The notes below the pieces were generated by a model, which searched no databases, was not told the origin of the DNA, and was given only the letters and a program-made list of their open reading frames with translations. Made by a program: the position numbers and the translations under genes. Shown here in pieces: positions 10,437-19,154 of a stretch of 64,000 nt of DNA (its first letter is position 1; each line of letters opens with the position of its first letter). The DNA is from an uncultured Bacteroidales bacterium (GTDB lineage: Bacteria; Bacteroidota; Bacteroidia; Bacteroidales; UBA932). Where the stretch lies: NCBI GenBank assembly GCA_947306365.1, contig CAMZGD010000005.1, forward strand, positions 1 through 64,000, written 5' to 3'.

Positions 10437-10546
10437 AACACCCCATGAAGGGCAGCGCTGCTGTCTGCTTTGCCCTTTTATAGGTAGCCAAAACGGGCAA
10501 AAAGTTAAAAAAGGGGGGCGATTGCGTCAGTGTCAGAAAAAAAACC

Positions 10547-10554
10547 TATATTTG
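10547..10554 (+). promoter_or_regulatory. -7 promoter box TATATTTG (distal, susC2)
   Basis: An exact TAnnTTTG match 127 bp before the susC2 ATG, with a TTG at 10522-10524 at roughly -33 spacing (22 bp). It is one of two tandem boxes upstream of susC2. Confidence 0.55.
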
Positions 10555-10597
10555 TAAGTTATTACATAACATTGAAAGAATTTGTAAAAATTATTTA

Positions 10598-10605
10598 TAT
10601 ATTTG
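10598..10605 (+). promoter_or_regulatory. -7 promoter box TATATTTG (proximal, susC2)
   Basis: A second exact TAnnTTTG box, predicting a 5' leader of about 70 nt before the susC2 ATG. The -33 side is weak (a TTG at 10572-10574, 23 bp away). Two tandem boxes suggest a main and an alternative start. Confidence 0.65.
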
Positions 10606-10645
10606 TACCGATAATCACCTGCTCCGCTTACAGATTTGAAAAACA

Positions 10646-10663
10646 TCAACCATTTAATTTTAA
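10646..10663 (+). repeat. 18-bp direct repeat, copy 2 (susC control region)
   Basis: TCAACCATTTAATTTTAA differs at one position from the copy at 10419-10436. It overlaps the start of the conserved leader motif of susC2. Confidence 0.6.
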
Positions 10664-10678
10664 CTTAATAACCAACTT
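10660..10678 (+). promoter_or_regulatory. Conserved susC leader motif, copy 2
   Basis: TTAACTTAATAACCAACTT lies 2 bp before the susC2 ATG and is 17/19 identical to the leader of the divergent susC1 gene. Its conservation across two otherwise diverged genes suggests selection, or recent shared ancestry of the control region. Confidence 0.6.
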
Positions 10679-10680
10679 CC

Positions 10681-13600
10681 ATGAAAAAAATCAGTTTAGT
10701 TTTCACAATGCTTCTGATGGCTTTCTCGCTTTTTGCGCAGAACATCACTGTCAGGGGTACTGTGACTGATGCGAACACGGGAGAAACGATCCCGTTCGCC
10801 ACGGTTATCCTGAAGGGAACGATGGCTGGTACTTCCACGGACGTGGACGGCAACTATCAGATGAACGTCCCGGCCAACGGTGTGCTCGTCTTCAGTTTCG
10901 TCGGCTACGAGAACCTCGAAGTGGCCGTTGAAGGGAAAGCCGTGGTCAACGCCGCGCTCGCTCCTAGCCAGGAGTTCCTGGAGGAGACCATCGTCGTGGC
11001 CTATGGTACTTCGACGAAGAGTGCATTCACCGGCTCTGCCGCCATGGTGAAGAGCGAGACCATCGAGAAGAAGATCACCACCAACGTGACCAGCGCCCTG
11101 GCCGGTACGACCGCAGGTGTCCAGGTGATCACCTCTTCCGGTGACCCGACCGGCGGAACGCCGACTCTCCGTATCCGCGGTATCGGCTCCATGAATGCCA
11201 GTTCGGCTCCGCTTTACGTTGTCGATGGCGTCCCCTATGATGCGAGCCAGATCAAGAACATTAACTCGAGCGACGTCGAATCGATGACCGTCCTGAAAGA
11301 CGCTTCCGCATCGGCCATCTACGGTGCCCGCGGCGCCAACGGCGTCGTCCTGATCACCACGAAGAAAGGTAGCGGCGATGCCAAGATCAAGTTCGACGCC
11401 CGCTTCGGCTCCAACAGCCGACTGATCCCGAACTACGACGTGATCACTGATCCGGGGCAGTACTACGAACTCTTCTACCAGCGGCTGTACAACCGTTATC
11501 TGTATTCCGGCCACTCGGCTGCTGAAAGCTACGCCTATGCCGACCGCGTGATCTTCAACTCCAACGAAGGTCTCGGTTACCAGGTCTATACCGTTCCGCA
11601 GGGCGAAAAGCTCATCGGCACCAACTTCAAGCTCAACCCGAACGCCAAGCTCGGCTACAGCGACGGTGAATATTACTACACGCCGGATGACTGGTATAAC
11701 GAAGTGTATCACAATTCGTTCCGCCAGGAATACAATATGTCCGTCAGCGGTTCCGGCGAACGCTTCCACTACTACGCCAGCGGCGGTTATGTGGACGACG
11801 GCGGTATCATCAACAACTCCGGTTACAAACGCTACACGGGCCGTATCAACGCCGACTACCAGGTGAAACGCTGGTTCAAGCTCACCTCCTCGATGAGTTT
11901 CACCCACTCCGACTCCCAGAGTAAGGGCAACGAGTCCTGGGGTTCCTCGGGCAACGTATTCTACACGGTCAACAACATGGCCCCGATCTATCCGCTGTAC
12001 GTGCGCAACGCCGACGGAACGATCAAAACCGAAAACGGCCGTATCGTGTACGACTCCAACAACACGAACTTCGTCCGCGCCGCCCACGTGGGCAACGCCG
12101 TCCGCGACAACGAGTACGACAAGACCCGTTGGTATTCCGATATGGTTATCGCTAACGCCGGCGCCGTCTTTACGCCCGTCCGCGGCCTGAGCCTCACCGC
12201 AAACCTTGGCGTGACGGCCAACAATACGCGTACCAACTACCTCGGTTCGATCTGGGGCGGCGGTGCTGGTAACGACGGTTATGCTCAAGTCAACCACAGC
12301 CGCACATTCGCCATCAACCAGCAGTATCTGGCCGAATACAAGACTGACTTCGGCGGCAGCCTGCACAACATCGACATCCTTGCCGGTTACGAGCAGTACA
12401 ATAATAAGAGTCAAGGCCTCTGGGCTTACAACACCAAGCTGTTCAACCCGCTGGTCGCTGAAATCGACAATGCCGACGGCAAGTCCGACCTGTCGGCCGG
12501 TTCCTCCACGAACTATTATATGACCGAAGGTTTCCTTTCCCGCTTCCAGTATGACTATGCCGGAAAGTACTTCTTCAGCGGCTCTTTCCGTCGTGACGCT
12601 TCTTCCCGTTTTGCACCCGGTCACCAGTGGGGCAACTTCTGGAGCTTGGGCGGCGCCTGGCTCATCAGCCAGGAGGAATTCCTGCGCAACGCCGGCTGGA
12701 TCGACATGCTGAAACTTAAGGTCAGCTACGGCCAGCAGGGCAACGATGGCCTTGCAAACGATTATGCCTGGTCCGACCAGTACGAGCATTCCTACAACGA
12801 AACGACCGGTGAGTATTCCATCGCCCTCGCTTACAAAGGCAATGAATCGCTGACCTGGGAGACGTCCAAGTCCTTCAACGCCGGTTTTGACTTCGAATTC
12901 TTCCACGGCTACCTCAACGGAACCGTCGATGTCTTCGCCCGCAAGACCGAAGACCTGCTCTATTCCAAGAACGTGCCGCTTTCCGCCGGTAACCCGACGG
13001 GTGTCGTTCCCGTGAACGTGGGCGACATCATGAACCGCGGCGTCGAGGTCACCCTCGGCGGAGACATCATCCGCACCAAGAACGTGGCCTGGAGCTGGGA
13101 CATCAACGCTACGCACTACAAGAACATAATCCTTTCGCTCGATGACAGCGTTTCCGAGAAAGGTATCCGCGGCGCCAACCGGATCATCGAGGTGGGCGGT
13201 TCCCTCTTCGATGCCTTCCTGTACAAGTACGCGGGTGTCGACGAACAGGGCCGGGGCCTCTACTGGCAGCACATCGAAGAGAAGGATGCCGACGGCAACG
13301 TCGTTTCCGAAAAAGACGTAACTACGACGGTCTTCTCCGACGCTACGCAGTACAGAATCGGCTCGATCCTTCCGAAACTGAATGGCGGCTTCGGCACCTC
13401 GTTCAGCGCCTACGGCTTCGACCTTACCGCCCAGTGCGCCTTCCAGCTCGGCGGCCGTTTCTACGACGGTTCCTACCAGCAGCTGATGTGGACGCAGGAC
13501 CAGAAGGGTTCCGCCTGGCACAAGGACGCCCTCAAGGCCTGGACGCCGGAGAACACCAACACCGACGTGCCGCGCAACGATGGTGACACCCAGGTTGCCC

Positions 13601-13878
13601 AGAGCGCGCTCGACCGCTTCCTGATTTCTTCCGACTACCTGAGCATCAACAACGTTACGCTCGGGTACACCTTCCCCGCCAAGTTGACCAACAAGATCGC
13701 CGTCAGCGCCCTCCGCCTCTATGTGTCGGGTGAGAACCTGGCCGTCTTTACCGCCCGCAAGGGTATGGATCCCCGTACGAGCTTCGGTATCGGCGGCATG
13801 ACCTCCGATTCGGGGATCACATCCAGCCGTTACGCGCCTGTCCGCACGATCACCGGTGGTATCTCGCTTACGTTCTAA
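10681..13878 (+). CDS. SusC/RagA-family TonB-linked outer-membrane transporter (second copy)
   Basis: A TonB-dependent import channel of 1065 residues with a signal peptide (residues 1-20, ending LFAQ). The carboxypeptidase-regulatory-like domain begins NITVRGTVTDANTGETIPFA, followed by a TonB-box-like EETIVVAYG. The plug carries MTVLKDASASAIYGARGANG, the usual SusC signature, and the barrel ends GGISLTF. It belongs to the same superfamily as the divergent susC1 product, but the two differ widely outside the signatures, so this is not a recent duplication. It heads an operon with a SusD-like gene 7 bp downstream and a further lipoprotein gene. No ECF sigma/anti-sigma pair or hybrid two-component regulator is next to it. 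Confidence 0.95.
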   Translation: MKKISLVFTMLLMAFSLFAQNITVRGTVTDANTGETIPFATVILKGTMAGTSTDVDGNYQMNVPANGVLVFSFVGYENLEVAVEGKAVVNAALAPSQEFLEETIVVAYGTSTKSAFTGSAAMVKSETIEKKITTNVTSALAGTTAGVQVITSSGDPTGGTPTLRIRGIGSMNASSAPLYVVDGVPYDASQIKNINSSDVESMTVLKDASASAIYGARGANGVVLITTKKGSGDAKIKFDARFGSNSRLIPNYDVITDPGQYYELFYQRLYNRYLYSGHSAAESYAYADRVIFNSNEGLGYQVYTVPQGEKLIGTNFKLNPNAKLGYSDGEYYYTPDDWYNEVYHNSFRQEYNMSVSGSGERFHYYASGGYVDDGGIINNSGYKRYTGRINADYQVKRWFKLTSSMSFTHSDSQSKGNESWGSSGNVFYTVNNMAPIYPLYVRNADGTIKTENGRIVYDSNNTNFVRAAHVGNAVRDNEYDKTRWYSDMVIANAGAVFTPVRGLSLTANLGVTANNTRTNYLGSIWGGGAGNDGYAQVNHSRTFAINQQYLAEYKTDFGGSLHNIDILAGYEQYNNKSQGLWAYNTKLFNPLVAEIDNADGKSDLSAGSSTNYYMTEGFLSRFQYDYAGKYFFSGSFRRDASSRFAPGHQWGNFWSLGGAWLISQEEFLRNAGWIDMLKLKVSYGQQGNDGLANDYAWSDQYEHSYNETTGEYSIALAYKGNESLTWETSKSFNAGFDFEFFHGYLNGTVDVFARKTEDLLYSKNVPLSAGNPTGVVPVNVGDIMNRGVEVTLGGDIIRTKNVAWSWDINATHYKNIILSLDDSVSEKGIRGANRIIEVGGSLFDAFLYKYAGVDEQGRGLYWQHIEEKDADGNVVSEKDVTTTVFSDATQYRIGSILPKLNGGFGTSFSAYGFDLTAQCAFQLGGRFYDGSYQQLMWTQDQKGSAWHKDALKAWTPENTNTDVPRNDGDTQVAQSALDRFLISSDYLSINNVTLGYTFPAKLTNKIAVSALRLYVSGENLAVFTARKGMDPRTSFGIGGMTSDSGITSSRYAPVRTITGGISLTF

Positions 13879-13885
13879 CCTCTAA

Positions 13886-15523
13886 ATGAAGAAAACAATG
13901 AAACGTATCTTTATACTGTCTTTTATCCTGGCCGGTTTTGCGCTCTCCGCTTGTTCTGACATCGAAAGCGTCGCTCCCGAGAGTGCCCGCCTGATCTCCA
14001 CGCAGGTTCAGGAGACCTATGCAAATGCGCCGGACCGTGCCAAAGCACCGTTCGCCGGTATGTTCACCGACATCGGCATGCCCTGCAAGCTGGCTAACAA
14101 CCCGGATGACTGGGAATTCCTGCTGATCCTCTTCTGCAACGACATGGAAGGCGCCGACGCGCTGATTCCCGACAGCGGCTACAACTGGTTCAGCGTCTGC
14201 GGCGAACTCTCGTCCCGCAGCGCCAACTACCGCAATCCTCGTCTCCGCTACTCGGCCCCGTACAACATGATCGGTTCGGTCAACACGTTCCTCAACGGCT
14301 TCGGCGAGGACGCCAATCCCGACCAGATCAACATGATGGCGCAGGCCCGCGTTCTCCGTGCCTGGTCTTACCTGCTCCTGGCCCAGAATTACCAGTTCAA
14401 TTATCAGATTGCCGGCGACAAGCCCTGCGTGCCGATCGTGACGCAGGAACCCGTCGACTACACCAACAACCCGCGTGCAACGGTCAAGGAGGTCTACGAC
14501 CTGATCCTTGAAGACCTCAACTACGCAGTCGAGCACCTCGAAGGCTCCACCCGTGCTTCCAAGATGTATATCGACGGCAACGTGGCCCACGGTATGCGCG
14601 CCCGCGTCTACCTCGACATGGGTGAATGGCAGAAAGCCTACGACGACGCCGTGAAGGCCGCCCAGGGTTACACCCCGGCCACCCTTGCGGAAGTTTCGAA
14701 GCCTGCCTTCTACGACCTCAGCGAGCACAACTGGATCTGGGGTTACGATATGACCCCCGCCCTGACCCAGTCCGGCGGCAACTCGATGTACGCCAACCCG
14801 TCTTCCTGGCTCCGTTCGTTCTCGGGCTACAGCTATTCCGCTGCCTGCCAGGTCTATACCTGCATCAACACGATGCTCTGGAACCAGATTCCCGCTTCCG
14901 ATATCCGCAAGCAATGGTGGGTTGACGAGAACCTTGAATCGTCGCTGCTCGACGGCCTCAAGTGGCCCGGCTTCGACGACGTGGCCAACGCCAACGACGG
15001 CGGCGACACCAAGCTCCCGTACATCCCCTACACCAACGTCAAGTTCGGCTGCATCACCGTCGGTACGCAGACCAACGATGAGGACATGGTGCTGATGCGC
15101 GTCGAGGAAATGATTCTGATCCAGGCTGAATGCCAGGCCCACCTCGGCAACAATTCGCAGGCCATCCAGATCCTCGAGAACTTCGTGAAGAACAACCGCA
15201 ACCCGCAGTACTCCGCTACCGCTACCAGCCGCAACCTTCTCGACGAGATCTGGTTCCAGCGCCGTGTCGAACTCTGGGGCGAGGGCTTCTTCGTGCCTGA
15301 CATGCACCGTCTCAACAAGCCGCTGGTCCGTTTCCACGACAACGAAAACAGCACCAACATGCCGGCAGCCTTCCGCTTCAACCTGCCCGCCGACGATCCG
15401 TGGTTGCTGATGCGCTTCGTCAACGGCGAGCTCAACACCAACTTTGCCATCGTTGACAACACGGGCGGTCACCAGCCTGTCACCGACGAGAATCCTTCCC
15501 TCCGTGACGGTGTCACCGACTAA
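13886..15523 (+). CDS. SusD/RagB-family outer-membrane lipoprotein (second copy)
   Basis: The surface nutrient-binding partner of the preceding SusC. It is 545 residues with a signal peptide ending in the lipobox ALSAC (Cys about residue 23). The middle holds TPR-like helices (for example MMAQARVLRAWSYLLLAQNY, a typical SusD helix). The C-terminal part has the RagB-type EIWFQRRVELWGEGFF motif. It is therefore of the classical RagB/SusD type, unlike the other SusD-like protein in this window. ATG codons at 13886 and 13898 are both in frame; I kept the first, 7 bp after the susC2 stop. Ligand unknown. Confidence 0.93.
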   Translation: MKKTMKRIFILSFILAGFALSACSDIESVAPESARLISTQVQETYANAPDRAKAPFAGMFTDIGMPCKLANNPDDWEFLLILFCNDMEGADALIPDSGYNWFSVCGELSSRSANYRNPRLRYSAPYNMIGSVNTFLNGFGEDANPDQINMMAQARVLRAWSYLLLAQNYQFNYQIAGDKPCVPIVTQEPVDYTNNPRATVKEVYDLILEDLNYAVEHLEGSTRASKMYIDGNVAHGMRARVYLDMGEWQKAYDDAVKAAQGYTPATLAEVSKPAFYDLSEHNWIWGYDMTPALTQSGGNSMYANPSSWLRSFSGYSYSAACQVYTCINTMLWNQIPASDIRKQWWVDENLESSLLDGLKWPGFDDVANANDGGDTKLPYIPYTNVKFGCITVGTQTNDEDMVLMRVEEMILIQAECQAHLGNNSQAIQILENFVKNNRNPQYSATATSRNLLDEIWFQRRVELWGEGFFVPDMHRLNKPLVRFHDNENSTNMPAAFRFNLPADDPWLLMRFVNGELNTNFAIVDNTGGHQPVTDENPSLRDGVTD

Positions 15524-15544
15524 TCAATTTAACACAAACAGATT

Positions 15545-16324
15545 ATGAAAAGTTTAAGATATATTCTTATTGCTTCAGTGGCACTGTTTGCACTGGCGGC
15601 TTGCGCCCAGGAAGAGGACCCGTACAAGCCCGGCGATCCGACCAACAGCAATGGCCACAATGTTTACTTTTCTGCGGAGAATCCCGGTTCTCTCGTACTG
15701 GGTCTGGCCGACAACTCTTTCACTGTAAAGATTGAGCGTGAAAATGCCAACGGTGCGATTTCTGTCCCGTTGAAGGCTTATTCCGCCAGCAATGTCTTTG
15801 CCGTTCCTTCCTCCGTGGATTTCGCGGCGGGTGAAACCTCCAAGGAAATCACCGTCCAGTTCAACGGTGCCGAACCGTTCGTGAACTATTCCCTCCAGAT
15901 CTCCGTTCCTCAAGAATTCACCTATCAGTACAAGGACCAGAATGTCTATCCTGCCTACGCCGTCACGGTGCTTCAGGAGGACTTCAAGGTGATTCACACC
16001 GGTACCTACTTTGAGGACTTCTGGACCGGAGATACCTGGAGCCAGGATCTCGAGTATTCCGAGCTCTCCGACACCTATCGCTTCTCCGACTTATGGGCTC
16101 CTGGCTACGGCTTTAAATTCAAGTGGGACGGCCAGAGCGAGGAAGTCGTGGTCAACAACGGCAACAAGTTTGAATCCGGTATCGTTTCCGACACCTATGG
16201 CATGATTTCCGCAGAAGACCAGGGCAGCTACTACGATGACGGTGAGAATGCCATCCACTTCGTGTTCAAGTGGACGGTATCTGCCGGTTCGTTCGGCAAT
16301 TACGAAAACGTGTTCTACTTCTAG
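15545..16324 (+). CDS. Putative surface lipoprotein of the SusCD operon (Calx-beta-like)
   Basis: A predicted lipoprotein of 259 residues with signal peptide and lipobox LAAC (Cys20). After an acidic linker, residues about 35-120 look like a single immunoglobulin or Calx-beta-type sandwich, with the pattern VPLKA-VFAVPSSVDFAAGETSKEITVQF. The C-terminal half is rich in Tyr, Trp and Asp, which would suit a carbohydrate- or peptide-binding surface. As third gene of the SusCD operon (21 bp after susD2), it occupies the place where surface ligand-binding proteins are usually encoded. A strong terminator follows 22 bp after its stop, so the operon probably ends here. The specific function is unknown. 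Confidence 0.7.
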   Translation: MKSLRYILIASVALFALAACAQEEDPYKPGDPTNSNGHNVYFSAENPGSLVLGLADNSFTVKIERENANGAISVPLKAYSASNVFAVPSSVDFAAGETSKEITVQFNGAEPFVNYSLQISVPQEFTYQYKDQNVYPAYAVTVLQEDFKVIHTGTYFEDFWTGDTWSQDLEYSELSDTYRFSDLWAPGYGFKFKWDGQSEEVVVNNGNKFESGIVSDTYGMISAEDQGSYYDDGENAIHFVFKWTVSAGSFGNYENVFYF

Positions 16325-16346
16325 TAAACCACCATCTTTGAATGAA

Positions 16347-16377
16347 GGCCGGTGCCCGAATGGGCGCCGGCCTTTTT
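16347..16377 (+). terminator. Rho-independent terminator of the susC2 operon
   Basis: An 11-bp stem (16347-16357 with 16362-16372, one G-U pair) with loop GAAT is followed by five T residues. It separates the SusCD operon from the C10 protease gene, which has its own promoter immediately after. Confidence 0.92.
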
Positions 16378-16378
16378 C

Positions 16379-16410
16379 TTGCATATTTCAGAAAATATTG
16401 CGTATTTTTG
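16379..16410 (+). promoter_or_regulatory. Promoter of the C10 protease gene
   Basis: TTG at 16379-16381, then 21 bp, then an exact -7 box TATTTTTG (16403-16410). The predicted transcript starts about 30 nt before the protease ATG. It abuts the preceding terminator, giving independent expression of the protease and BACON genes. Confidence 0.75.
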
Positions 16411-16445
16411 TCAAAACTGGTGTATTTTCGAAAAATCGCAGAACA

Positions 16446-17819
16446 ATGAAGAGGCTACTCCTGATCCTACTGCTCCTGCTTCTGCCCGGCGTTTCTTTCG
16501 CGGAGAGGGTTTCGCTCGAGAAGGCCATGCGCATAGCCGCCAATTTCTGTTCCGGCAGCATTGCCACGAAAGCGGCACCTTCGCTTCAATTTGTCGCAGG
16601 GGGTGACGAATATTTCGTGTTCCAGCGCAGTGATGGCGGTTTCGTAATCATTTCGGGCGACGATGCAGCCGTTCCCGTCCTCGGCTATTCCACTACCGGA
16701 AAGTTCAAGGCAGACGGACTCCCCGCCAACTGCAAGGCTTGGCTCGAGGGCTATAAAGCGCAGATTCAGTACCTGCGGAACAACGGAGCCGGCAGGAGTA
16801 CCAAAGCCAAGGCCTTATGGGACGAGCTGCTGGTTTCCACAAAGGCTGGAGAAGGCGGCTATGAATCCCAGCTGCTGCTCACGACAGCAAACTGGAGCCA
16901 GGGAGATCCGTACAACCTCTTCTGTCCGGTCATCGACAGTACCCGTTGCCTCACCGGATGCGTAGCTACGGCCGCATCCATCGTCGCCAGGTATTATAAT
17001 TATCCGAAACACTGTTCCGGAACGATTCCGGGATACAGCTTTGTGTACAAGGACAAGCATTATTCGGTTCCCGATCACGACCTCCCTTCCGACGGCTATG
17101 ACTGGGACTATATGCCCATGACACCCAGCGCCATCACGACCGACAGGGAAAAAACGGCCATCGCGGAGCTTATGTATGACATGGGCACCATCGCCAAGGC
17201 CATGTACGGCCTGGATGCCACTGGCGCCTATACCTACATCCTGCACAACGGCATGATCAACTACCTGGGCTTCGACAGCCAGGCACAGTACCTTTTCCGG
17301 CGCGACTACGCCGATTCGGTATGGGTCGACATGCTCAAGCGGGACCTCAATGAAACCGGTCCCATCCTGTATGCCGGCAGTTCCGAGGAGGAGGGGCACC
17401 AGTTCGTGCTTGCCGGCTACGACGCCAAGGACAATTTCTATATCAACTGGGGCTGGGGTGGATCCATGAACGGCTATTTCGCCATCGACGCTTTCGTGAT
17501 GGGCGGCCAAAGCAGCTACATCTACAACCAGGACGCCATCCTCGGCATGAAGCCTGCCGGCTATGACCCGCAGGAAGGTGACCTGGACGAAATAACCACC
17601 CTGGATTTCGATCCGGCAACCCGCACGGTTACCGTCGAGACCTTCCGCGATGCATCCTATACCTTCACGGATTCATCCGGAAAGGCGGTTACGAAAGGCG
17701 TCTCGAAGGAAGGCCGCAAAATTATCATCAAGTCGGAGAACTACAAGGCCGACACGTACGTACTGACGCTTTCCAGGGGCGTCCAGACGAAAGTTGTTGA
17801 ACTGATTCTCGGGAGGTAA
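16446..17819 (+). CDS. C10-family cysteine protease (streptopain/PrtT-like) with N-terminal inhibitor propeptide
   Basis: A secreted papain-fold protease of 457 residues. A signal peptide (1-19, ending SFA) is followed by a Spi/I69-type propeptide inhibitor domain (about 20-125), as in streptopain zymogens. The catalytic domain has Cys172 in TGCVATAASIVARYYNYP and His318 in EEGHQFVLAGYD, with the downstream NWGWGG motif that supplies the Asn/Trp of the C10 family. A short beta-sandwich-like tail (about 385-457) contains no T9SS motif that I can recognise. I chose the ATG at 16446 because it gives the signal peptide; the open frame runs further upstream through the terminator. A BACON lipoprotein gene follows 4 bp after the stop. 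Likely role: extracellular protein degradation, possibly feeding the neighbouring SusCD importer. Confidence 0.92.
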   Translation: MKRLLLILLLLLLPGVSFAERVSLEKAMRIAANFCSGSIATKAAPSLQFVAGGDEYFVFQRSDGGFVIISGDDAAVPVLGYSTTGKFKADGLPANCKAWLEGYKAQIQYLRNNGAGRSTKAKALWDELLVSTKAGEGGYESQLLLTTANWSQGDPYNLFCPVIDSTRCLTGCVATAASIVARYYNYPKHCSGTIPGYSFVYKDKHYSVPDHDLPSDGYDWDYMPMTPSAITTDREKTAIAELMYDMGTIAKAMYGLDATGAYTYILHNGMINYLGFDSQAQYLFRRDYADSVWVDMLKRDLNETGPILYAGSSEEEGHQFVLAGYDAKDNFYINWGWGGSMNGYFAIDAFVMGGQSSYIYNQDAILGMKPAGYDPQEGDLDEITTLDFDPATRTVTVETFRDASYTFTDSSGKAVTKGVSKEGRKIIIKSENYKADTYVLTLSRGVQTKVVELILGR

Positions 17820-17823
17820 CGTC

Positions 17824-18945
17824 ATGAAAAACAGATTCATTGTCCTGGCCCTTGCCGCCAACCTGCTCTGCCTGGCTTCTTCCTGCGCGCCGGAACCGAT
17901 GGTCTCGCTCAGCAAATCTTCCTTCACCGGCTCGAGCGACGCGGCCGAATTCTCACTGGATGTCACGACCACCTACGACTGGGTGTCTTCCTCCTCGGCC
18001 GGATGGGTCAGGCTGTCCCCCGCATCAGGCCCCAAAGGCATTACGCCGGTAACCGTCAAAGTGGACGCCAACAATACGTTCGACGACCGCAACGCGACGG
18101 TCACTTTTTCCAGCGAAGGCGTGACCTCCGTGCTGACGGTTTCCCAAAGCCAGAAAAACTCGCTGGTCGTCTCCAAGAGCAACTACCACCTTTCCTTCGA
18201 ATCCGATACGATCGATGTGCAGCTCATGGCGAACGTCGATTATTCCTATTCCGTCCCTGACACAGCCACCTGGGTGAGAGCCATCTCCACCAAAGGCCTG
18301 AAAGAATCCCACGTGCTGTTCCAGATTGACGAGAACACGGGGTTCAGCATCCGTGAAACCGCCATTACCTTCACCGATAAGTCGAAAGGCCTCAGCACCG
18401 CCGTCAAGATACAGCAGGACCCGATGATCCATTTCGAGATGTCCGTCGACTCCCTGGTCCTTGCCTACGACGAGACGGCCTTTGTCCTCAACGTCACGAC
18501 CAACGGCGCGTTCCAATGGAACACTTCCGGCTGCACCTGGCTCGACTGTTCCGACGAACCGTCGTTCACGCCCGGCGAAATGAAGGAATACGCGCTGCAC
18601 TTCACGGCAGAAAGCAATCTGCTGCACGAACCGCGGGAATACACCATCCCCTTCGTGGATGCCAACAAAGTCAAGTACAAACTCTATGTCCGTCAGGAAG
18701 CCGCACCTTACATCCTGGTAACCGTAGCTTCAGGCAGAACCGTAACGGCGCCCGTCGTCAAGGAAACCTCGGACGATGCCGTCATCGACTGGGGGGACGG
18801 CCTTCGCGAGGCTTATGCGCTTGGCCTGACCCACACCTACGCCGACGAGGGTCCGCACACCATTACCATCACTAGCGCACAAGCTTCCAGAGTCAATCTG
18901 GGCAGCCTGCGCGGTATCGATCGTATGGATTTCCGGTTGTTCTAA
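17824..18945 (+). CDS. BACON-repeat lipoprotein
   Basis: A predicted surface lipoprotein of 373 residues (lipobox LASSC, Cys about 20). It contains about three BACON-type beta-sandwich repeats, recognisable by the recurring pattern of W(V/L)-S/R-hydrophobic-P-x-S-G and VTFS-hydrophobic-x-VxQ. The first covers roughly 25-110, the second 110-200 and the third 200-290. The last 80 residues, with VIDWGDGLREAY and THTYADEGPHTITI, look like a PKD-type fold. BACON domains are thought to bind mucin or glycans, or to act as spacers. The gene starts 4 bp after the C10 protease stop and is clearly co-transcribed, so it may anchor or assist that protease. No enzymatic motif is present. Confidence 0.8.
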   Translation: MKNRFIVLALAANLLCLASSCAPEPMVSLSKSSFTGSSDAAEFSLDVTTTYDWVSSSSAGWVRLSPASGPKGITPVTVKVDANNTFDDRNATVTFSSEGVTSVLTVSQSQKNSLVVSKSNYHLSFESDTIDVQLMANVDYSYSVPDTATWVRAISTKGLKESHVLFQIDENTGFSIRETAITFTDKSKGLSTAVKIQQDPMIHFEMSVDSLVLAYDETAFVLNVTTNGAFQWNTSGCTWLDCSDEPSFTPGEMKEYALHFTAESNLLHEPREYTIPFVDANKVKYKLYVRQEAAPYILVTVASGRTVTAPVVKETSDDAVIDWGDGLREAYALGLTHTYADEGPHTITITSAQASRVNLGSLRGIDRMDFRLF

Positions 18946-18962
18946 AACCACCTTCACAATTG

Positions 18963-19095
18963 TGCCTTTTGGCGCTTAAGCGAGTCAATATATCCCTTTG
19001 AAAACATTGGCGCCCACGCCACAGGGGGAGGGGCCCACGAAGTGGGAGGGTGGTTTTCAAAGGGATATGTTGCGAGTAAAAATGCGCCAAAGGCA
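18963..19095. repeat. Intergenic palindromic element B (nested inverted repeats, GC-rich core)
   Basis: Nested arms: an outer pair (18963-18975 with 19084-19095, one bulge) and an inner pair (18986-19005 with 19053-19072, one G-U). The core hairpin CCCAC-GAA-GTGGG (19034-19046) is flanked by GGGAGGG motifs. The core is the reverse-complement counterpart of element A at 4.6 kb. It lies between the convergent BACON and gdhA genes, beside the gdhA terminator. Confidence 0.85.
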
Positions 19096-19097
19096 GC

Positions 19098-19135
19098 AAA
19101 AAAATGAGGGTTGGCCGTATTGGCCAACCCTCATT
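19098..19135 (-). terminator. Rho-independent terminator of gdhA and the upstream operon
   Basis: A 14-bp perfect stem (19103-19116 with 19122-19135) with a 5-nt loop is followed on the minus strand by a run of seven T (19098-19104, partly overlapping the stem base). It lies 19 bp after the gdhA stop. Confidence 0.93.
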
Positions 19136-19154
19136 AATCAAATACAGGGGGGAA

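Larger units (their letters stand above)
10377..10680. other. Control region between two divergent susC genes
   Basis: This 304-bp AT-rich stretch has no gene. It holds two exact TAnnTTTG boxes facing susC2 (10547-10554 and 10598-10605) and an 18-bp direct repeat with one mismatch (10419-10436 and 10646-10663). It also holds a 19-nt motif, TTAACYTAATAACYAACTT, placed as an inverted pair directly before both start codons (10378-10396 on minus, 10660-10678 on plus). A possible hairpin lies at about 10447-10480 (arms AAGGGCA and TGCCCTT). No exact -7 box was found facing susC1. Confidence 0.75.

Noticed and set aside
10447..10480. Riboswitch or attenuator in the susC1 leader
   Set aside because: A short hairpin can be drawn, but there is no T-tract, leader peptide or known aptamer core, so it is only mentioned in the control-region entry.
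10696..13521. A 941-codon open frame antisense to susC2, and similar frames opposite susC1, susD1 and susD2
   Set aside because: All mirror real SusC/SusD genes; the products are low in structure-like patterns and have no start signals.
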